Positions 57,195-64,000 of a stretch of DNA of 64,000 nucleotides are shown here, piece by piece. A program made the translations under genes and the position numbers. A model generated the notes under the pieces. That model was not told the origin of the DNA and searched no databases. It was given only the letters and a program-made list of their open reading frames with translations. The stretch spans positions 39,632,555 through 39,696,554 of the forward strand of contig OX467083.1 of NCBI GenBank assembly GCA_950106755.1, given 5' to 3'. Each line of letters begins with the position of its first letter. The first letter of the stretch is position 1. The DNA comes from Climacium dendroides (taxonomy: Eukaryota; Streptophyta; Bryopsida; Hypnales; Climaciaceae).

Positions 57195-57476
57195 CCTCCC
57201 CCTTTCTTTCACATCCTCATAAGCCACATTCACGCCACCCAAACCTTCCTCCAAACCTCCAAGAACAACAACAGCACCCTCCGACAATACACATCTCTCG
57301 CAGCATCAAGACTCAGCAACAAATGCAAAATGCCTCTCCTCTTCTCAAAACGCTCAATGCTGACACACCTGAAAACTCCAATTGAGAGACATGAACCTCT
57401 GTCAACATTGAATCAACGCCCTGTTTGTCTGTTTCCCCTAAGCCCTGGCAATCGCTCGCTCAATCCTCAAAGATTC

Positions 57477-57548
57477 GCACTCAGAATGAAGCTCTCAGCT
57501 GCACTCAGAATGAAGCTCTCAGCTGCACTCAGAGTGAAGCTCTCAGCT
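57477..57548. repeat. 24-bp tandem repeat, three units
   Basis: GCACTCAGAATGAAGCTCTC-type units of exactly 24 bp at 57477, 57501 and 57525; the third has one change (AGAGTG). Because 24 is a multiple of three, an octapeptide repeat appears in both strands' ORFs. I find no other sign that this region, upstream of the ET start codon, is translated. Confidence 0.85.
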
Positions 57549-60500
57549 GGGAAATTGGTGACCACACCAGTAAATCCGTTGGGCGGCACTTGATGCAATT
57601 CAGAAACCCCGCACTCAGCAAACTGGGGGGTAGATCGATCCACTGGAAAAAGCTCCGGAATTGAGTGCACGGTCGACAAAGTGGAGATGATGGAGCAGCG
57701 TCATCATCAATAACGACAGGAGGTCTTAACACGCACAGCATCATTAAGCCAGAAAGGGTGTAAATGCTCCATCTCTGAAGAAATCTCTGAAGAAAATAGC
57801 AAAACTTTCGCAAGGGACAGGGACTTCATGGAACGGCGGAACGGTATCCAACGCTCAGCCCAAGAACCTGCAAGCGGTTGCGGCCAAGTTGCTTCTTGCC
57901 GTGTCATACCCGGGGGGAAGGGTGCCAGGGGTTGGTCCCGGGTATAAATAGGAGTCGTCTGACATGAGGTCCATAAAATCCTTTATCTAGGAATAAGTGA
58001 CATGTTCCTTGAAATTTCTTTCATAGTCATTGATGAAGTAGGCTCACTTAACCCCGTAGTGACCATGCATCCAAATTTTTAACAACAAATGAGCAACAGA
58101 GACATTCCAAACTCACAAAAATGCATTTTTTTCATTCATCATTTTTTTTAAATTCTCATCTTACTTCTTTAACCCTTAAACTTTAACACCGATGTTGGGC
58201 GTTTAATGGATGACAAAGAATCCTTCTAGTAGGACAAAAGTGCAACTATTTATCCCCAAAATTTTGTTGTGAAAAGGGTAGAGATTGAGATATTTCATTG
58301 ATCAAGAAATTCTTCACCTTTCATTGATTGCTTTTGAAGTTGTTGTAGTTTTGAGTCTTGCGAAGGTTCATTCAAGGCCATTTTTGAGGTGTCAGAAAAT
58401 AGAAAGTGTTGTTATAATATATGACAAAATGTCACATAGCATAAATACAATTTCCTAGCTTATTTTGTCTTTATGTTATATGTATATTCAATTGTACTTA
58501 ACCTTTAATGCGTGAACCTTTTTGGAAACTTTGTCATTTTTAAGAAAATCTAATAGTTGTTTGGGATGAATGAAAAAGATATTAGGACAAAACATTGGCA
58601 TCAAGCATTCTATTTATCATTCAAAATATGGATGATGGAGAATTTAGGGATTAAACATTTGAATCCTAGAGATGCTAAGGTGGTCACTTAAAGCATATTT
58701 TTTTTATCAATTATAGATTATGGACTATTGATTTAGAATAGAATTTGGGATTTTGGAGTTGCATCAAATGGGGTATAAATTGTTGCATTCTATATTGTAG
58801 AATATTTCCAAATACTACAATATATACTAGTAATTCATTAATAATCCATTAATATACCACATGTCTATTGATATTTGATAATATATTTTTGTGTAATAAT
58901 AATGAGTCCAATTGATATTTGTACATTTTATTTTTTTTAAGATCACAAAATAGATTTTTACATTTATTGTCATTGGAGAGGATAGACTATATAGTTTCAC
59001 TTTCAAATTAATTTACCTCATTGGAAAAAAATTGCCTTAATTTTTACATAGTTGTGAATATGAAAAAATCTTTATAAATAATGCACAAACATTATCATTT
59101 TATTCCTTATAATAATATACACCAAATCTATTACAAAGTGCATTGTTGGATGTGCACCAAATTAAATATATCACTAAAATTTATCAATTATCATTAATTT
59201 GTTAGTCAAATTTTTTAATTCCATAAGTAAATTCTTAACAATTCAATATTTTATATCATTTTCTATTCCTTTCTACTTATTATTTTTTTCAGCATGAATG
59301 TGAATATTTATTTATTTTTGAATTTTTCTAATGTATTTTCAACTTATTTCTTCGATCAAATTATGGAGAATTGCGAGTTGTAAGATCTACACATTTTTTT
59401 GTAATAAGTTTGAAACATGAAATCTAATTGTTTGTGAAAAGTTGAAAACACTTCTTTTTGAAATTCAAGCATCATTATCTTGCAATTAGTAAGTGTTTTT
59501 TTTATTTTATTCTAAAATTTTAGGAGGATGTACTTTAACAAGTTAAAAAAAAAATTCTACAATTAGATTTGTTAAAAAATAAATATGGATGAAGATTTTA
59601 TCCTTGTGTTGGAGACTTGTCTAATATTTTGAAGCGCTTTTAATTGGACCTCTAAACATAAAGAACTTTATGAAGTAATGGGAGGTATAAAATTGGGGTT
59701 TTACTGAGATTGCAGCTGATGTTAGTAAATTTGTTGAATTTTACACTTCATTCTAAATTCATCCTTATTTCCTTGCATTTCATTTCTATTCTCTTCGGAC
59801 AAAAGTAATGGATAGTAATCCATTGTTCTCCTGCCAATGTTATTTATACAATTTTTTCATCTTCCATTATATGCTTTTTGATGCTCAATTAATTAATTGT
59901 ATTTCAGCAAATTACCCCTAAATGCTCAAGGCCTTTTGTGAGCTTCTAGGAATTTGTACTAAATTGAACAAAAAGTCAACATTTTTTAAGTTGTATCAAT
60001 TTTCTTAAAATTGTAACCGTACAAATTCAAACTAGCCATGTTACAAATCACAATCATGGGAAAAGAAAACACAATAACATCACTTATATTTGATCATGAG
60101 GGTGTTAAAACTATGAAAGTGATTTGAAGTCTTTCAATCCTTTTTTCACATATCAAATTTGAATAGTTCATCACCAAAAAAATATGAGGATAAAGGGCCT
60201 AACATGCATTTAACCCCAATCAATTTATGTCTTTTCAAAATCTACTCTACAATTTTCTTAAATGAATTTCTAATGTGATTTTTTCTCCAAGATCTATTGT
60301 ATTTGAAGCTCATTTCCAAAAGCCTTCAACACTATGGAAAGTCAAGATTGCAATGAACACAAAATCTTGAATAGAAAAATCATAATCAATCTTTTTCAAA
60401 ATTGAATTTTTGATGCTATTAATAAACTTCAAAAAGAATTTAAAAAAAATACAAACTACTAAAAATAGCAACTTGGTTAGATTTTATTTAACTTCAAAGT

Positions 60501-62470
60501 ACTGTCAACACCAAATTTTGGTACCTTAGGTATTTAGGGGTTAACAATGAAGTATATTCAAGAATATATTTATCTCACCTAAACACCAAGATAGGTATTA
60601 GGGCAAATGTTCAACATTTGTACAAGAACAAAACAAAACAAACACGGGGAGTGCACTCCCCCTTTTTTTGATATTAGTGTGCAAACAAAACTTTAGACCC
60701 CTATATACTTTTTGAATTTTAAATAAAATGAAATGAAAAAAATATGAATAGATTTTTTTACTTTGAAAGTTCATGTTTTGAATTATTGATATTTTTTTTG
60801 TTAATAATAATTAGTTACAAATTTTTGAAGTAAAAAGATACATTGTAGAACTAAAAAATAACTTTCACACCCCTATATTATATACAAAAAAATTGTCTAA
60901 AAAATGAACACAGAATTCTCAAAAATAACTCTCTATTGGAAGTTCATTTTGAGTTGAATATTCATGCAATGGTCATCTAAATGTGTTCTCTAAAAATATT
61001 TGAGTTAAAAAACATGCCATTTTAGTGCATTTTTAACCTCTTCTAGAAATCATTCAATATTTTATTTGAGTTTGAAATTTTGGGAGTAGAATCCTATAGT
61101 CATTAGTAAACAATGCTCAAAATTTGAAATTAAAATTATAGTTTAATGGGCAATTTTGTTAAAATGGCGGTATTCCTATAGAATGGCACTACATTCCATT
61201 AAAATGGCACTGAATATGTCAAAGATGACACGACATTCCATTAGAATGGCACACTGAGTATCGAAAATGGCAAAAAAATCACTGCCATTTTAATGAAATT
61301 CACCATTTTATTAGAAACCACTTGTTTGCACGTGGTTTGTTGTAGTAGAACTAAGTGCATCCCTCGAGGAAACAAAGAACTCCAATTATTTGTTATGTTT
61401 CATTACTTTCATATTTCAATGGGGTGGTCTCTAAAATTTGGTTGAGGCCAATAATTTAGACATAATTTGCATTGCATTTTTATTCTTCCAATAGCTACAA
61501 TACAAATTTTGATTTTCAATAAAGTTGCTATAAAAAATCCATACCATTAGAATACATACCTCAAGTTAGGCTATTTGTTTATTTGTTGTTTTTTATTTGT
61601 TACGTTGAGATTTCATAGACCATGCATTCCATGGGCACATTCTTGGTACCATCAAAAAGCTCTCTGCGAGGAAGGGTGCACACAAGCCGCTTTGTTTCGT
61701 GGCATTTCAACCTACAATGAATATAAAAGTTATGGATTTTTGACTATTTTTTATTTTAAAAAATAAAAAATAATTTTTACTTTTATTTTGGCTGTGGCAA
61801 GGTCACACTAGTGTTTTTTCAATTAAATTTTGCCTTTTCAAATCACTTCAGATGGCAATATTTTCGACAATTGTTCTGCACCTCAACCTAGACATGTCTT
61901 GGTTGACAAAGGACAAACTGCTCAAGTGCATTTCATATTTGGCAATCATTCGGAAGCTGTGTGTGTCCATATAATCAAGACTGCATCAGTTTTTTTGGCC
62001 TTATCGGTCAGACACCGAACCACATAAAGCACCGACGCTCCATCTACTTACCACTAAAATGAAGCCTCCTTCACCAACAAGGACTCAGCCTTAACTCTTC
62101 TTCTAATAACGCAATCCCGATGCGTGCACAGGCACGGTCTCATATTGACACCTCAATCTGTAGATAGGGTAGACGGTCCCCCCACCAATCGTGGGACTAT
62201 GTTCCCAAGATGTACATTTTCAACCCCAGGGATTTAATATCAGGAAGCTCCCTGTGATTCAATTCAATATGGAAGCAGATGGTTAGCTAACTTTGCAATC
62301 GATCCCGCAGCTAGCTAGCATTGATCAACCACCCAGATCCACACCCACCTCACTCGTCGCTGCAATTAGCAATTAAGTCCACCATCGACCCTGACATATG
62401 CAATTACCCATTTAATTAGTTAATTACAGCCGGGAGACAAGCGAAAACCCTCTCAAAGTCTTGAGCATTC
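57549..62470. other. Long AT-rich intergenic region without a recognisable gene
   Basis: It contains the large TTAA-flanked element (58169-60544). A segment near 57996-58045 resembles the complement of 18165-18240 (ACATGTTCCTTGAAAT), so a dispersed repeat is shared. A clear TATAAATA sequence occurs at about 57940 on the plus strand but no gene follows it. Around 61150-61320 the motif AATGGCA recurs several times in both orientations. ORFs at 61575-61766 and 61830-62027 have no family features. Confidence 0.6.
58169..60544. mobile_element. Probable large (~2.4 kb) member of the TTAA-flanked element family
   Basis: The left end reads TTAACCCTTAAAC and the right end TATTTAGGGGTTAA, an imperfect inverted pair with TTAA on both sides. 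The interior at about 59215-59290 matches the reverse complement of 27470-27535 in the family member at 27059-28516 (AATAGAAAATGATATAAAAT and ATGGAATTAAAAAATT-type text). No transposase ORF survives. The exact limits are inferred; it may be composite. Confidence 0.5.
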
Positions 62471-62475
62471 AATCT

Positions 62476-62483
62476 TATATAAA
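62476..62483 (+). promoter_or_regulatory. TATA box of the proline-rich protein gene
   Basis: TATATAAA lies 107-114 bp before the start codon at 62590, in a suitable place for a transcription start near 62510 and a ~80-nt leader. The leader contains GATCGATCG and CTAGCTAGC palindromic text. Confidence 0.6.
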
Positions 62484-62589
62484 CTTCAAAACCCGTCTTC
62501 CCAATTCCATTACACCCCCACTCTCAGCTGCGTGCATTTCTCCTCGATCGATCGTCCCTAGCTAGCTTCCATTTTGCAAAGCTAGATCG

Positions 62590-62940
62590 ATGAAGACGAC
62601 TGTGGGCGTGCAGGCGATCTCCATGGCGGTCCTGGTTGTAGCAGCCATGCTTCTGGTGGCGCCGGCTGAGGGCAGGGCGTTGCTGAACCTGGGCAAGCTG
62701 ATCGACCATTTCCTCGACTGCCCACCGCCGCCTGCAGAGGAGGCGCCAGCTCCAGAGCCTGCTTACAGTGCGCCTTACTACAGTCCTCCGGATGTGGAGG
62801 CCCCGGCGCCGGATGCTTATAATGTGCCGGATGCTCCTGAGTATCAGTCTCCGCCTGGGCCTCCTTATGCTGATAGCCCGCCTTCTCCCATTTCGGAGCC
62901 TGCTCCGGAGTACCAGACTCCGCCTGCCGGAGGCTACTGA
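62590..62940 (+). CDS. Small secreted proline-rich (cell-wall type) protein
   Basis: Single-exon ORF of 116 aa. Residues 1-28 are a signal peptide (MKTTVGVQAISMAVLVVAAM..., cleavage probably after APAEG). A short segment, RALLNLGKLIDHFLDC, carries the only cysteine (Cys44). The remainder is Pro-, Ala-, Tyr- and acid-rich with PAP, SPP, APAP and EYQ(S/T)PP repeats, ending PAGGY. Such composition fits extracellular proline-rich or arabinogalactan-like proteins whose prolines are hydroxylated and glycosylated; no glycosylphosphatidylinositol (GPI)-type hydrophobic tail is present. The TATA box at 62476 and the GC-rich coding sequence in AT-rich surroundings support a real gene. The start is the first ATG after the leader. 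The 145-aa ORF on the opposite strand is its shadow. Confidence 0.75.
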   Translation: MKTTVGVQAISMAVLVVAAMLLVAPAEGRALLNLGKLIDHFLDCPPPPAEEAPAPEPAYSAPYYSPPDVEAPAPDAYNVPDAPEYQSPPGPPYADSPPSPISEPAPEYQTPPAGGY

Positions 62941-64000
62941 TCGGTCAATGCAATGCATCATTCTCTCGCAAAGCAGGTATGCACTGGACGTGGATTATCG
63001 CATCTGGTTTTGCAAAATATGGAACTCGTGAGATCGATACGTACAGATCTTAATAGGATTAGTTTGTGCTGGTGTTTCAATAGCAGTATTTATACGAATG
63101 TTGATATGTATGGGTCTTACATACTTAATTACATTGAATTATGATCAATCTTACTTGCATGTTCAACACGTACTGGCCGCCCGGTGGGGAGTACGTGGGG
63201 ACCTGGTTTCATAATCGAGCAAATTTATGTGTTGGTGATTGAAGTGGTTGAGTGATGTGCTGCAGGAGATGGGATCCGGATCGAGGTTGAACATCGAAGG
63301 GGAATTCGACCAGCCCTTGGCTTGCAATTGAAATGTCTAAGATCGAAAATTGGTCCTGGAGCGAGTCAGTGGAATAGTTGACTAGTCCATGCCAGTAATT
63401 CATGGTGTACTGCGTTTCTGGCTAATCCGTCAAGTTCCAGGATGTTGAATTCATTGAAGAGGAAAAAATAAAACCTTGTTGTTTATAACGTTTTTGCATC
63501 GACTCATCTTGTCACTTTCGATCACTCTGTTCTTGGCTTGTTTGATTCTACTGTAGATATACTAGCATGCACTTTTCACTGAATGAGTACAAGCCTCTGT
63601 CACCACTAGAATTTGGAGGGTGTAGCACCGTTGTACGTAAGTAGCATCGGTTTGGAAGATGGTTAACCAACATACGTTTTGTTAGCGAAAATGCAAATTT
63701 TGGAAACCGCGCGCGCACTCGGTGAACACACAACATTTTTCAGCAAACATGTTCAAAAACGTTGTTCGCGTATCAAAGGTTGAATGCGAATTGTGGATTT
63801 TGTGGAATCACGTTTTTGTGTTCAGCGTTCGAATGTTGGCTACAAACGTTATTTTATGGGGTGAATTCTGGTAGTGCTTATCAACGCTTCAATACTGTAG
63901 ACTGAATAGAATCGACGAATTTTGCCAATTTGCCATACTGCAATCGGAGGGAATAATTTGGCGAAGACTGCAAACTGATTTAGGAAGACAGTAGCTCACT
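62941..64000. other. 3' flank of the proline-rich protein gene; no further gene seen
   Basis: The first few hundred bases probably form its 3' UTR. The remainder has no supported ORF, RNA gene or repeat; the minus-strand ORFs at 63209-63403 and 63548-63736 are unsupported. Confidence 0.55.

Noticed and set aside
57144..57593. 149-codon plus-strand ORF with an octapeptide repeat
   Set aside because: It overlaps ET exon 1 in antisense and then runs through a 24-bp tandem repeat; no domain, splice or promoter evidence.
57935..57950. TATA box (TATAAATA) of a plus-strand gene
   Set aside because: No open frame or exon-like sequence follows within several kilobases; probably chance or part of a dispersed repeat.
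62524..62961. 145-codon Arg/Ser-rich minus-strand ORF
   Set aside because: Shadow of the plus-strand proline-rich gene: proline and glycine codons read as arginine-rich text on the other strand.

Overview
The window is nuclear DNA of a land plant. The genes are split by many short GT-AG introns. One gene is an EFFECTOR OF TRANSCRIPTION (ET) family member, a family I know only from plants. There are Ty1/copia remnants and a short interstitial run of the plant telomere repeat (CCCTAAA). Long AT-rich intergenic DNA, short introns and low gene density would suit a non-seed plant such as a moss or lycophyte, but I cannot fix the species from sequence alone.

Left part (1 to about 32 kb) is repeat-rich and gene-poor. 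It holds three dispersed copies of a small secreted six-cysteine protein gene. The copy at 29.7-30.8 kb is intact; those at 7.5-8.4 kb and 11.1-12.2 kb are broken. Two tandem-oriented copies of an unrecognised multi-pass membrane protein gene lie at 15.9-16.7 and 24.3-25.1 kb. All of these sit in large inverted or direct segmental duplications. The duplications are marked by MITEs (four copies of a 153-bp hAT-like palindromic element, one near-perfect CACTA palindrome), by a TTAA-flanked terminal-inverted-repeat (TIR) element family, by a broken copia element and by several minisatellites.

Middle part (32.6 to 52.5 kb) holds conserved housekeeping genes. On the minus strand are a five-exon mitochondrial carrier (SLC25) gene and a 26-exon organellar-type valyl-tRNA synthetase; both exon models close in frame (299 and 1004 aa). 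On the plus strand, divergent from the synthetase, is a gene fusing a UBC/E2-like domain to an F-box protein. Immediately behind its stop codon, in the same frame, lies a TerD-like domain interrupted by an internal deletion and frameshift.

Right part (54 to 64 kb) holds a four-exon minus-strand ET/GIY-YIG gene (473 aa), a long AT-rich stretch with a large TTAA-flanked element, and a TATA-driven gene for a small secreted proline-rich cell-wall-type protein at 62.6 kb.

The strongest leads are the E2/F-box/TerD locus, the TTAA-flanked repeat family, the 514-bp apparently identical block upstream of the two diverged membrane-protein genes, and the MITE copy in which a 31-bp segment has moved from one palindrome arm to the other.
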